Positions 1-10,015 of a stretch of 15,592 bases of DNA are shown one piece after another. The stretch lies in assembly GCA_011947345.1 (NCBI GenBank), contig JAAVTG010000032.1, positions 1 through 15,592 of the forward strand, given 5' to 3'. This stretch comes from Phytophthora quininea. Lineage: Eukaryota; Oomycota; Peronosporomycetes; Peronosporales; Peronosporaceae. Made by a program: the position numbers and the translations under genes. Under the pieces are notes generated by a model. The model saw only the letters and a list, made by a program, of their open reading frames with translations, did not search any database and had not been told where the DNA came from. Numbering within the stretch: position 1 is the stretch's first letter; the number at the start of each line of letters is the position of its first letter.

Positions 1-1
1 T

Positions 2-1365
2 CACGTACAACGCTACTACTACAAAGATTATGATTTGCCTAATGAACAAGAGCATGAATCTGATTGTGGCGGACCGATGGAAGATGCTTAAGTCATGCAC
101 CTCTTTGAGCAATACCAGACATTACACATTCTGCCAACGATTATGGTCCTGCGCCGGACTGAAAATCATTTCTATGGTGTTGGTCACCATCCGGATACGT
201 TTTACGATGGCATGCTGAAGGTGACCCGCAATATGCTGCTTCAATTGTCAATCCCTATGAATGGCTCATGGACACCAATGTCATCCCGCCTCATGAGCCA
301 GCCGACATCGACGACATGAACCTTAATCTGCTGGATCCAACGGGCAAGGTCAACATCGCAATGCTTAGACGAATGTCGATGCGGGGAAGACTTGACATCT
401 CTCATCAACGACTGGGGTTAACGGTACTCGATGATACGCCCAAAGATCCGATGGTTCTCTCACGACTTGTGGAGGAAGCAGGACGCGTCGTGCATGAGGC
501 TGCCCAAGCTGACGCGGAGTTTTCCTTGCCGAAAACTCACTCTGAGTTAGCGCATCTCCCAACGGTTCGTTTTCAGATCACTTCGAAAGGGAGAGTTGAG
601 GAGGATGTGTACTCACGGCTACTGCGGTCAATCAACATGGATCCGGAATTATTGACGGACCGCGCTAAGATGCGCCATCTCCAGCAGGAAAACAAATCTG
701 CACTGAGTAGATGGAAATACCACAATCGCAATTGCAGTATGATGCCGTCCACAAGCGGTGATGCTGGGGTACTGGAGGAGTTTTTGCCAGAGATTTTGAT
801 GAATCGGGACGCTCTCCATCAGCAACTTTCCTATCTCCCTTATCCCGAACTCGCAGTCAAAGGAATCGCAAAGAAACTGCTACTCAAGCGGGGAGAGATT
901 CAAGTTTATGACAGACAGGCTGCTGCTATTCATGGATATGGAGCCAACAATGCGCTTGCCCAGCTGCACGTGAGCTTTGTAGCACTTGGGCTACATCCTG
1001 TCCGATTGGGGTACACAAATCCCTGCCCCTAACACTGCTTCTTGCGCGGACCGATAGAAACGCCTCTGCCACACGTGGCCGACCGCAGCGAATCTGGCCA
1101 AGCCAGACGACATTCCTGCCTCGCATTGGAATATCCTACACGTTCTGCCGTTCGTCATGTGGACGTGGAGAGCTCCCCGTTGTGTACGGCGGCGGACGGA
1201 CGGCTCGGCGAAGCTTATCGGCGATGCCCGCAACTCCGTGACTTGTGTGATCGAATAGATCAAGAGGGTGACTGGAGCGGTATTTTAGATCTCCCTCTGG
1301 GTCTCACCTGGGCGGATCGCACGGCAAGTCTTCTTGCTGTGGGTTTCACTCCTCTTCAGTACTAA
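2..1365 (+). pseudogene. ORF1-like coding region upstream of the LINE ORF2, unrecognised product
   Basis: Coding sequence enters from outside the window in frame 2, meets TAA at 89-91, shifts to frame 1 near 215-222, then runs to TAA at 1030-1032 and continues in the same frame to TAA at 1363-1365. The clearest stretch is 268-1032 (254 residues), mainly helical in look and rich in charged residues, Leu and Met. Position just before the endonuclease suggests the LINE's ORF1, whose product would normally bind RNA. I do not see the CCHC zinc knuckles common in ORF1 proteins, and I do not recognise the family. It could instead be an N-terminal extension of ORF2 or a captured host fragment. Confidence 0.5.
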
Positions 1366-1639
1366 GGGCACACAGCGCCCCACTAGTTCCGAGGCGGCGG
1401 TTCAACAGGAACTTCTTGCGTCAAGACGCACAACAACGGGGCATATTTCATGGCAACCAGGACGGCACCGCGATTACTGGTACGGCCCAAGTCAGCGGGA
1501 AATCCACCGCAGCGGTAAACACCACGGCAAAGCGCAAAAAATCTGGCCGGCACGGCGGCGGCACTCGACGACAACTCTTGCTAGGGAGTTTTTCGCAGTA
1601 TTGTCTAACCCGGACAAGACTATTCGACTGAAAGCAGAA

Positions 1640-2640
1640 TTTCGTAAAGCGCGAGCGAGGCAGGTCCGCCAACTTCGAAAGGAAGAGCATCGCTGCAGTC
1701 CTGGGGATGCCAGAAATTCTCATGCTCTCTATCCCGATGACCACTGTTTCGGGCTGGTCACGCAGAACGTCAATGGGTTTGGTCACACCGATGCTCAAAG
1801 GAATGACTGGTGGCAAACGTTTCTGCGCACGAATGCTCATGGCCGAGACAGCATCTATCTACTGCAGGAGACTCATGTCACACAGGAGGAGATCGCGGCG
1901 GCGACCCGAAACTTCGCAAGCCACTGGGGTTTTTGCGTGGGTCCGAATTGCTATTTCCACTCATTTTGGACAGCCTCAAACGGTAGAAAAGGCGGAGTGG
2001 CCATGTTGATCGACCCGTAAGGCGATTTCAAAGATGCTCAGCCTGTGATGCAACAACATTGGTCGCCTCATTTTATGGCGATACAAGGCAGAGTTGACAC
2101 CGAAGAGTTTTTGGTGCTGAACGTCTATGCTCCTCATCTGAAGGCCCCACGGGAGACTTTCTTCAGATATCTGGCGTCGATAGATCTTCCTCCAACCGAT
2201 ATGGTAATGGTGGGGTGGTGGGGGGCGATTTTAATTGTACCCTGAACGCAACTCTTGTAGGTGCAATGCTGGTGAGGGGACCATGGATCCCCGGGCTCCA
2301 AGAGCTTCTTAACACCTGGGGGCTGGTGGACAGCATTGACAAATTTCGGCAACCTCGGTGGACACCAACCTCTCTCCGACGACATTACGCAGAAACTCAT
2401 ACCTATCGCTATCGGTACAGAGATGTACTTGCCTCTTCGCGACTGGATCGCTGGTGCACTAGTCGTAGGCTTCGAGGTTGGTTATCTTGTCAAGAACGGG
2501 TGCTTCCGGGTGCACAAGCGGATCATCACGGCGTCCGGATTTTTGCAATCTCCTACAGATCCTGTTCGGGTCAAGAAACCGGCGCGGGTGCATCCGCCGC
2601 CTCAATATGCTGCGGAAGTGGTAGCTAAGCAAACCAAGGG
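1640..2640 (+). pseudogene. LINE ORF2, APE-type endonuclease domain (broken)
   Basis: This domain would nick target DNA to prime reverse transcription. Signature blocks in order are QNVNGFG (about 1763-1783), LQETHV (1862-1879, with the metal-binding Glu), GGDFNC (2221-2238, Asp and Asn of the active site), SRLDRW (about 2436-2453) and DHHGVRI (2521-2541, the catalytic SDH-type motif with Asp and His). They lie in different frames. TAA at 2018-2020 splits the domain, the frame shifts at the G-rich tract around 2212-2225 just before GGDFNC, and again at the T5 run 2540-2544. A basic, low-complexity linker (about 1380-1690) precedes it. Key residues are present, so the damage is to the frame rather than to the site. 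Confidence 0.85.
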
Positions 2641-3270
2641 GTTGCTGAGTGTCTTCGCTGAGTGCATTTCTCAACCTGGTGTTACTGCTGCCAGTATGGC
2701 GATATGGTGGGATGAGCTTAAGGCGGACATACGGAAAGTGACGTTGGGTACGGTTAAAAGCAAAAGGAGGTCCCGCAGGGCGACACTCAGCCGTCGACTC
2801 AAAAGACTACTGAACCTAGAACACCACATACTAGACGATTTGGCGGGGGCGCCAACAACCACAGGGTCGATCACCGATCGGTTGGACGCTTTATCCCTCG
2901 AAGATAATGTTGGATCCTGCCCACTTACACGTGTCCGCACCGCCATTGCGACCTGTCTCCGAGATAAGGCTGCTCTCCGACAGCGTTGTGTTTTCGTGAT
3001 GCCACTTATCACGACGGCAAAACTACCAAGGCACTTTTAGACGAACGTCCAGCAAATTTGACGACAACACGATTCATCGGCTCGATCCTGTAGTAGGTAT
3101 TCCATCCCGTGGGGTTCATTATCAAGCGGACACATTGGCGGACGCATGGAGCCCGGTATTGCAACAACCACCAACAACGGAGGACTACCGACAGAAAATA
3201 GTGGGGTGGATGGCTGAGGAGACTTACCCAACGCGTTGCCAGCTCGAAGTAGCAGATGAGTTTACAGAAG
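2640..3270 (+). pseudogene. LINE ORF2, linker between endonuclease and RT
   Basis: Frame 2 stays open to 3040 and encodes a Leu/Arg-rich linker with no catalytic motif. The expected reading then moves to frame 1 for HDGKTTKA (about 3010-3033) and to frame 0 for FRRTSSKFDDNTIHRL (about 3036-3083), leading into the RT fingers. Two frame changes thus sit within 50 bases, one of them at the T4 run 3035-3038. Assignment rests on position and on continuity with the RT domain downstream. Confidence 0.7.
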
Positions 3271-4225
3271 CCGAGATTTACTCTGCAATAGCTGCGTGTA
3301 ACGCTGGCAAGGCGGCGGGCCCGGACCGATTGGGGAATGGATGGTATCGCGACTACGCCGGTTCGCTTGTTCCACATCCTCCTTAATGCGTGGTATCTAG
3401 CCGAAGTCTTTCCTCGGTCGTTTCTGAAAGCTGACGTCTTTCCGCTGAAAATGTCTGGAGATCACCACAACCCATCGAATTATCGCCCGCTTGGATTTTG
3501 AACTCGGATTACAAGATTTTGGCGCGAATGCTAGCGACTCGAGTCAGCACCACTCTGGAGGCTCGCATTCATTGCAATCGAAACGGATTTGTCCCAAATC
3601 GAACGGTTCACGCAACACTCGATCTGTTTGATGTCGCCCAGCGTGTGGCTCACGATGACGCTCTGCAAGCAGATGCAATAGCCCTCCTACTCGACTTTCA
3701 AAAACCTACGACTCGGTTGGCCGAGGCTACCTGCTAGAGGTACTGAGGCGACACGGGTATCCAAGCCGGTTCATCACGGCTATTGAATTGCTCCACACGA
3801 GCACGACCGTGCGCTTCCTCGCGAATGGCTCACACTCAAGGAAGATTGCGGTAACCAGCGGAATCCGCCAGGGCTGCCCGTAGGCGCCATTTCTCTTTAT
3901 CTTGGCACTGGAGCCGTTGTATCGCAGGATCGACGCAGACCCACAGCTGCACGGTGTCATGTTGAGATCTCAAAGCGGAGCGTTTGAATTGAGGTGTGCC
4001 GGATATGCTGATGACACAGCTATTTACCTTCAATCAGCCGTTCAAGTCTCGTATCTCTTGACAATCACCACCGATTTTGGATTGGGGTCTGGTCTTGTGC
4101 TAAACGAAAGCAAAACAGTTGTCATCCCACTGAACGGGACCGGAGGACCGACTGCGATTGTGCTACCCCCTTGTTTATCTTCCAGCTGCCAAGCATGCCA
4201 GATACCTCGGAATACAAGTGGGTAG
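3270..4225 (+). pseudogene. LINE ORF2, reverse transcriptase domain (broken)
   Basis: RT motifs appear in the order of the RVT_1 family: AGPDRLGNGWY (about 3318-3350), KMSGDHHNPSNYRPL (about 3450-3492), NGFVPNRT (3582-3605), LLLDFQK (about 3684-3704, first catalytic Asp), GIRQGCP (about 3860-3880) and the catalytic YADD box at 4004-4015. The reading changes frame near 3360, at T4 3496-3499 and at A5 3700-3704. TAG at 3881-3883 stands where QGCPLAP would have Leu, a TTG to TAG change inside the core. All catalytic Asp residues are still encoded. The thumb region begins after about 4080 and shifts frame again near 4150-4180. Confidence 0.92.
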
Positions 4226-5640
4226 CAACAGCGAACCTGGCAAGACGTAGCTCAAAGCGCGGTCTCAACTTGCCTCTCGCGTCGCAAAAAACGACGTCCG
4301 TCAACCGACGCAGCTGGATCGATGCTGCGGTCATCGTTTCAAGCTCACATTCATTGGCAGGCACGCGTGGCCTTCTACAGAACTGATCAACCGATTTGAC
4401 AGAATGATTAGAAATTATGTGTGGCATGGTGTTTTTGCGTGGACGTCGGTGGATCCCGAGCGTGGCTGGATATTGATCAAGCGGGCTTGCCTCGGACACA
4501 AGGCGGCCTCGCCATCCCGAATCTCAAAGCCGAAATGCTGGCGATGCCGGCATCCGCCGTCTCGGAGTGGGCTCTAATGGGTACCCGGGCCCAACACATT
4601 GTTGGCGACATTCTTCTTTCTAGCTCGGCTGCGGTAATTCCCCGAAGTGTGTATCTCACCCCATCTTTGATTGCAGCTCCTTCAAAACCAGTGTGCTGGG
4701 GTCGCTGCATGTGGTCCGCCGGCAAAACAATCGTGTCGCAGTATAGCGATTCTATGGAACCTCATGTACCACAATCGGTGGCAATTGCAGTGCTGTGTTT
4801 TTTCACTTTTGCGGGGTCTGCCCGGAACATGACTGGGGCCAAGGTTACGATTGTTGCACGGGAGTTACGTCATGCTATCTCGAGCGTTTTCCCTGATACC
4901 ATCCGCAGCCTCCGAGCAGAGCAATACCTGGAATGACTCCCGTTTGTCGAACTAGCAGTGCTTCGCTTACAGGATCGCAAGGGGGCAGAACACTGCGGCT
5001 CAAGCATTCCCCGCTGTTTGCACCAACGGGATATATCTGCGGGATATTATGAGGTGGGAGCTTGATAGCGGGGGTATGTTGTCCATTCGGTCTTACAAAG
5101 TCTTCCCGCTCGACCTTCGACGTGAGCAAGAGCAGGTTATCCAGGCGCTTATCGCCAACTTTCCGCTCCTGCTAAATAGGGGCAATTTGTCAATGAACTC
5201 CGGTATCGCACAATTCCTATGGATCAACCCACGACCGCTGTTCTGAGTGGACAGGGCCCGGGTCGACTTTGGTGGACAACGGATCCAGCCTTGCGCGGAC
5301 GGTCGATGGCCACCGCAGCCTTACTCGATACCTGAAAGCCTGCCTTGGTGCTGAGATCCACGTTCGCAATGTTCACCCTCATCCCTGGATCTCACGTCTG
5401 GTCAGCCTCCGGGTCGACAAGTGGCGCAGTGCAAGCACCCGCGCCAAATACAAGCTGGCCATTACCAAAGCAACGACAGCATGAAGTGCCCAGTCAGCGA
5501 AGCGTCGAGCAGAACGCGGGCGGGAGTTAGCACGGAGGCAGCAGCAGGACTTGGTGAGCTGGAGTGGCGTCGGATACGGCGCATCATTGGGCTCAATCCT
5601 TGGGGGAGCAGATACTGCTGAAGCTCAAACATCATGCCTT
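4226..5640 (+). pseudogene. LINE ORF2, thumb and connection region
   Basis: The sequence is coding in shifting frames. Frame 0 reads LPAAKHARYLGIQVGSNSEP from about 4182, meets TAG at 4248-4250 (probably a former Trp, TGG) and goes on to RMIRNYVWHGVF near 4403-4438. Frame 2 then carries QGGLAIPNLKAEMLAM (about 4499-4548), the typical block after the RT thumb in L1-like elements, and stays open to 4936. Beyond that the coding signal is patchy, with no frame open for more than about 70 codons. No separate gene is supported here. Confidence 0.6.
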
Positions 5641-5851
5641 CTCGACGTATGATGTCGGCCATCGAGCTGTTGGATGCCCACATCAGAGTTGCGTGCGTCT
5701 TGGCAGGGTTAATCTCCATCACATCTTCTGGATTTGCCCTAGAGCGTGCGAACTACGATTCGTGCTTGTGGAACGGTGGGTTGGGCTCGGCCTGCCATCG
5801 GGGGGTCTGGAAAAGCAATTTTCTCTCTGCAATTATCGGCTGTGCCGGTAG
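5564..5851 (+). pseudogene. LINE ORF2, C-terminal zinc-binding (zf-RVT-like) segment
   Basis: In frame 2 the translation has CPHQSC beginning near 5675 and HHIFWICP ending near 5740. Cys/Cys followed by a His-His-Ile-Phe-Trp-x-Cys-Pro block is the layout of the zinc-binding segment found between RT and RNase H, or at the C-terminus, of many LINE ORF2 proteins (zf-RVT, PF13966). The segment is thought to help bind template RNA or target DNA. It lies where expected, about 1.6 kb after YADD and 0.5 kb before RNase H. The frame closes at 5851 and coding moves to frame 1 (to about 6261). Confidence 0.65.
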
Positions 5852-6155
5852 GGATTTGGACGTTGACAGACCGTGATTGCCAGCATCTCAGTGCCTCTGC
5901 GAAGGCCGTCTACATCGAAAGAGTGAACCAGTTGGCGGAAAGCTCGTGGAGAGTCGGCGCAGCTCTTTACTTTTATGGTGTGTGGCGGTGGCGGGTTTCC
6001 CACTTTGACTCGCTGAACGATATGTCGCTGGCGCACCACCAAGCGCTATTTCGCGCGCGGCTCTATTCTGCTAATCAAACGGTGGTGTGTTATATCCGAC
6101 TATCTTCACTTCTACCAGGACCTGAGCAAGTAGTGGTTCGCGCACTACGATCTTC

Positions 6156-6660
6156 GTGGGTACCTTCGGATACCCTACGCGTGGCATCCATCTTCAAGTA
6201 CATTCTCTTTTTGATGGTGGCTCCCGTGGAAACCCAGGCCCGGGCGGCAGCGGAGCGGTGATCCTTCGTATGGGGCAGGCGTTTGATTCCTTTGAAGTCT
6301 GCTGGGTTGTCAGCATGTCCTATGCTGCGAAAACCACACCCAACAATCTTGCGGAAAATCAAGGCCTCCTGCATAGGCTCCAAGCTGTGGCACTGCATAA
6401 GTGCGTACCTCTCCATGTCGTCGGCGACAGTTTGCTGATCATTCGACAACAACGTTCTCGTACGCCTGCGAGGGCGGCCACTCTCAAACCGTTATACTGG
6501 CAAATACGCCGACTTGCCGACAAACTTAGTGTAGTCACTTGGTCACACCATCTTCGGAATTATAACAAAACCGCCGTTGCTTTGGCCAATGTCGCCATGG
6601 ACTCGCGCCGCAGTGCGCAATTCGATCCTACTCAATTGGGGTCGCTGCACTCGAAATGGG
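6156..6660 (+). pseudogene. LINE RNase H domain with fourth catalytic Asp replaced
   Basis: Frame 0 encodes an RNase H fold that would remove RNA from the RNA-DNA hybrid. FDGGSRGNPGPGGSG holds the first catalytic Asp (6213-6215), NNLAENQG holds the Glu (6354-6356) and VVGDS holds the second Asp (6426-6428). The last block reads NKTAVALAN; family members have ADALAN there, so the fourth acidic residue is Val (GTT, 6576-6578). This domain is open over its whole length, yet probably dead by substitution. The frame stays open to 6953, but the residues after about 6620 no longer resemble RNase H. The true upstream junction with the rest of ORF2 is in another frame. Confidence 0.88.
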
Positions 6661-6920
6661 CAAGAGCACTTGCCCACAGGCGATGTAGGTCATTGGGCAG
6701 AGCACAATCACGCAGAAGGGTTAGCTGTAAAGCAGGTCATTTGTTGATCAGGTCAGGGAGTTGGTCATGGCCTATCCAATCTCTTGGTCGATCAGGTCTC
6801 GGCATGGGGTCTAATGCAGCGTCTGTCCTGGAATTTATGGTGTTTCAACAGGGAAGCCACTCGACGTGGATACTAGTACAAGATCATGTCAATACACACA
6901 ACATATTGCGAGCTGTCTAT
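6661..6920 (+). other. Junction between LINE 3' end and MULE 5' end
   Basis: No convincing coding. GATCAGGTC occurs twice (6746-6754 and 6790-6798), 44 bases apart. GGGTTAGCTG at 6718-6727 is a possible left end of the DNA transposon, because a near-inverse lies at 8865-8874. No poly(A) tract marks the LINE end. Confidence 0.4.
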
Positions 6921-6927
6921 TCATTCT
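6921..6927 (+). promoter_or_regulatory. Oomycete initiator-like motif before the MULE transposase
   Basis: TCATTCT matches the oomycete Inr consensus YCAYTYY and lies 55 bases before the proposed ATG at 6982. The flanking promoter region part (CAWTTT) is not matched. Confidence 0.4.
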
Positions 6928-6981
6928 TATCCGTTCGCTCGACCGGTTCCTAGCAATCCCATTCGTGGACTTTCCAGTTCA

Positions 6982-8756
6982 ATGACATCAACAAGTCACG
7001 GTGCGGCGGACACCGCTGTCGTAGTCGAAGAGGGGGATTCGCAAGCCAGCACGCTCAACACAATATCCGATATTGAGCGGTCAGGAGTCTACGCGACCGT
7101 TATTGTCATTGACGGCTACGCATTCACGCGTGCGGCTCGGAAAAGCGTCAAGTCGACCTATCGCTGTAGCACCTATCGGCGCACGGGTTGCAAGGCCAAG
7201 GCTGTCTATTTGCCAGTAGCAGGCCAGTATGTTGTGACAAGACCGCATGAATCCCAACCGGAAGTAGCGCCAGCCCCGAAAAAGCCACACTAATCAACGT
7301 GGTCGAAGACATGAAGGACCGTGTTGACACTCTTGCTATCACTGCGATGGCGCTGACAGCTCGCCGGATCTGGGAGGTTGTAGCCACCAAGTTCTATACG
7401 AACCGACCTCCTAGTGAAGCCGTCATCGGCTTGACGCGGGACCAAGTCATGAACCGAGTGTTCAACACTAGAAAGAACTACTGGGGATCGAACGTTCATG
7501 GCCTCATCGAGCGTCCACCGCTGTCGTTAGTCAAAGGAACTACGCTGCGATTTTTCCAGTTTCATTTGGCGTACTATGAAGAATATCAAAAGTTTAGCGA
7601 TAGGCCTCAGCGCATTATTGACTGGGCCAATCTAGACTTGATTAAGCTGCTAATGTACAGCGGCACAACGGTCTTCGTCGACGGCACCTTTCGATGCGTG
7701 CCATCACAGTATCGGCAATGCATCGTGATTATGGTGCTCGATCAAGCGTCAGGCATCCACGTACCGGTCTTCTACGTTCTGTGTATGTCAAAACCTCAAG
7801 ACACGTATTGGAACATCTTCAACTTCGTTGTTGATCGTACCGATGAGAAGCTCCGCCCCGCGACCGTCGTCTGCGACTTTGAAGCTGCGCTTATTAACGC
7901 TGTGCGCATTCAGTTTCTCGAAGCCAACCGCGTCGGTTATTACTTCCACTTCAAGCAAGCCGTGCGGCGAAAGATAAAAACTGCGCATCCCAGATGCCGA
8001 AGTTCGCGTGGCAATGGAAAAGGGTGTCGTATAAGTTCTCACCGTCATCAAGAAAAAACGCATCGCTACGAAGGGCACTGAACATGTCAAAGGTGTGATC
8101 AAAGCCAAATGTCAGTCCTCCGACATTGCTTATTCCGAGAAAAAGTGGTCTGCATTTTGGAAGTACTTCTGCAAAACATGGGTGGAAAAGTACACGCCTG
8201 CCGTTTGAAATATTCATGGGGTCAATCGAGGCTTGGTGTCACGCACCAATAACCCGCTCGAACGTTTTAAAAGAGAGCTAAATGCTGCTTTTCCTACCGC
8301 TCACCCGTCGATGCCGATATTTATCGACACAATTGAGGAGATCTCTCGCTCGTACGCCGACCGAGTGGCTGCAACACCTGTCCGAGCCAAACGCCAGCGC
8401 CGCGAAGACGTGCAATTACCTCCTGCTGTGGAATTTGAATCATCTGACGATGAATCAAACTGTTCGGAAGTCGAACAAGACGGCAGTGATGACGGGTTAG
8501 CTGAATGCAGCTACGTCGATGATTCTGATTCCGATTCGGAAGGATCCAGCGGCTTAGATGTGCCAGAATTTGAAGAGGGCGACGAAGATGACAACGCTTT
8601 TGACTATTCAGGTCAGTTATCCGGCAACAAAGATGACGAAACATCATCAGCCCGTCAGCCTTTCACAATAGACAGCGCTCGATATTGGATGGTGAGGCTC
8701 CAATGGACGCAGACTTGCTACTCCGTAGCCTGCATGCACATACCGTCGATCATTAG
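6982..8756 (+). pseudogene. FLYWCH zinc finger / MULE transposase (broken)
   Basis: The ATG at 6982 starts MTSTSHGAADTAVVV. Residues 40-90 form a FLYWCH-type finger with Cys62, Cys70 and His89. The transposase core follows: VFVDGTF with the first catalytic Asp at 7680-7682, VVCDFEAAL with the second at 7875-7877, then YYFHFKQAVRRK, the conserved block after the second Asp. Downstream come a Trp-rich segment (8145-8205), SRTNNPLERFKRELN (about 8239-8283) and a strongly acidic Ser/Asp/Glu tail (about 8440-8610). It is broken at A5 7279-7283 (frame 1 to 0), A5 7976-7980 (frame 0 to 1), TAA 8032-8034 and TGA 8206-8208. The original C-terminus is probably APMDADLLLRSLHAHTVDH ending at TAG 8754-8756, reached after a shift near 8685; as written the frame runs to 8790. 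It would cut and paste its own element. Confidence 0.9.
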
Positions 8757-8785
8757 GTTTTCTCGCTTTTTCCTAGTGGCGACGA

Positions 8786-8791
8786 AATAAA
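8786..8791 (+). terminator. Possible polyadenylation signal for the MULE transposase
   Basis: AATAAA overlaps the last stop codon of the shifted frame (8788-8790) and lies 30 bases after the probable original stop at 8754-8756. Confidence 0.35.
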
Positions 8792-8843
8792 AAGCAATAC
8801 ACACCTTTTCATTCGTATATAACGTGCACCACCTTGGGATCTA

Positions 8844-8869
8844 ACGGCGTTCGCCGTCGAGCTGCAGCT
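8844..8869. repeat. Hairpin and palindrome near the MULE right end
   Basis: ACGGCG-TT-CGCCGT (8844-8857) is followed at once by the perfect 10-bp palindrome AGCTGCAGCT (8860-8869). They sit just inside the proposed right terminus of the transposon. Confidence 0.45.
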
Positions 8870-9876
8870 ATCCCGTTGTCACCTTTTAACGCAATTTAGT
8901 GAAGTCCCGAATGGCCATGGCGACAACATCGAACGTGATCGTCGCACCGCTCGAGTTCTGCAACATCTTGGTCAGGTCACATCGTTGGTCACAGATTTGC
9001 TTTAGACTACGCCTTTGACCTAATCGATATCTGACACGTTTTATACTCTTCCACGCAGAAGGGCTTTCGAGCTCCAAGGACGGCACGGTGTAAGCTCTCA
9101 CCGGGGCTCCTGGGAACTCTACATGTGAGAAGCCTGGAGCGACTGCTGGCGGATGATCTAGAGGCATCGGCCGGGACGGACATTAGAAGACGTTAGTCAA
9201 TACTAAATGGCATCAATGTACCTCACTTCAAAACATTCCATGACGTTCCCCATTGGTCGCGAATCAGCATCTCTGCAGTCTTCACGCCCCCAATTGTTGA
9301 ACCAGCTCGTCAGATGGTTCTTCGAGCCCTGCAGGTTCATTTGCCATCACAAATTGCACTTGCCGGTCCCTCACAGCCTCATAATACACCTGCATCGGGA
9401 TTTCAACCTCCATTCCGACGCGTCGGAGACGGCAATTGCTGACTTGAGTCCTAATCTTCACCAGCGCCGCTAGATATTCTGGGCTGGGGTTGACGCGCTG
9501 CTGAACACCGCAAAACTCGACGAGGTCCGAATCGAATGCCGTCTCTCCGTCGTTTCTTAAAGTCACATCCATCGTCAGAACGAACTGTGCGGGGATTTCA
9601 TGCTCAAAGTTGGCCTCTCCTGAGCTTCCGAGCTTGATTTCACAGAAGCGTGACAGCAGGTATTTCCACGCGACTTGGTCGATGTGTGCCACCGCTGCAA
9701 GAAGCGCGATCGCCTCCCGCACATTGCGAAACTTTATTTTGAATGTTTCTGCTCCCGCCGGTTCTCGACGAGTAGGGAGAGACACGATCAGTCGAGGCTG
9801 GTCGACGCGGAAGCTCGCCAGTCTTCCTTAAGGGCGTTCGAAGCGGATTCGACCCTTCAATTCCGCACACCAAGGA

Positions 9877-9881
9877 GTTAA
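9877..9881 (+). repeat. Target-site duplication GTTAA, left copy
   Basis: GTTAA sits directly before the TG start of the inserted element and is identical to the copy at 10179-10183. Five bases is the usual duplication length for LTR retrotransposons. Confidence 0.85.
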
Positions 9882-9960
9882 TGTGACGGGGCGTCACACA
9901 GCACTTCTTGCAGTGGAAAGTGCTAAGGAGTATACAAACTCCTAGTGAACGTGAGTTCAC
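9882..9960. repeat. Four back-to-back hairpins in the left part of the LTR
   Basis: Four perfect inverted repeats follow each other almost without a gap: TGTGACG-3 nt-CGTCACA (9882-9898), AGCACTT-11 nt-AAGTGCT (9900-9924), AGGAGT-6 nt-ACTCCT (9926-9943) and GTGAAC-4 nt-GTTCAC (9945-9960). Confidence 0.8.
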
Positions 9961-10015
9961 AGGGACTAACTAGCGACAGCGTAAATCTAAGACTGAATGT
10001 ATTAATAGAGCTCGC

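Larger units (their letters stand above)
1..6720 (+). mobile_element. Degenerate LINE (non-LTR retrotransposon), 5' end outside window
   Basis: Recognisable LINE domains follow one another on the plus strand: an ORF1-like region, an APE-type endonuclease (about 1760-2545), a reverse transcriptase (about 3270-4015), a C-terminal zinc-binding segment (about 5640-5740) and RNase H (about 6200-6600). This EN-RT-RNase H order belongs to elements that copy by target-primed reverse transcription. The element is inactive as written: stops lie at 89, 1030, 2018, 3881 and 4248, and the reading frame changes at least nine times. The 5' end is beyond the window. The 3' end is set only by where RNase H-like coding fades and MULE-like sequence begins; I see no clear poly(A) tail or target-site duplication. 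Confidence 0.85.
6718..8874 (+). mobile_element. MULE-like DNA transposon, ends tentative
   Basis: The element encodes a FLYWCH zinc finger plus MULE transposase (see the transposase entry). The ends are proposed from a weak terminal inverted repeat: GGGTTAGCTG at the left and, in reverse complement, GGGATAGCTG at the right (9 of 10 bases). These ends fall just after the last LINE-like coding and just before the surviving part of gene A. No 8-9 bp target duplication is visible, so the exact borders are uncertain while the identity of the element is not. Confidence 0.5.

Noticed and set aside
1448..1840. Minus-strand ORF of 130 codons under the endonuclease region
   Set aside because: It is antisense to recognisable endonuclease coding and its translation shows no motif.
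4122..4499. Minus-strand ORF of 125 codons in the RT thumb region
   Set aside because: It is opposite continuous, if frameshifted, LINE ORF2 coding; no motif or promoter supports it.
8321..8647. Minus-strand ORF of 108 codons, rich in Arg, His and Leu
   Set aside because: It is the antisense shadow of the acidic tail of the MULE transposase.
9640..9960. Minus-strand ORF of 106 codons overlapping the start of gene A
   Set aside because: It runs through the LTR border and is out of frame with the conserved family residues; it arises by chance from the insertion.
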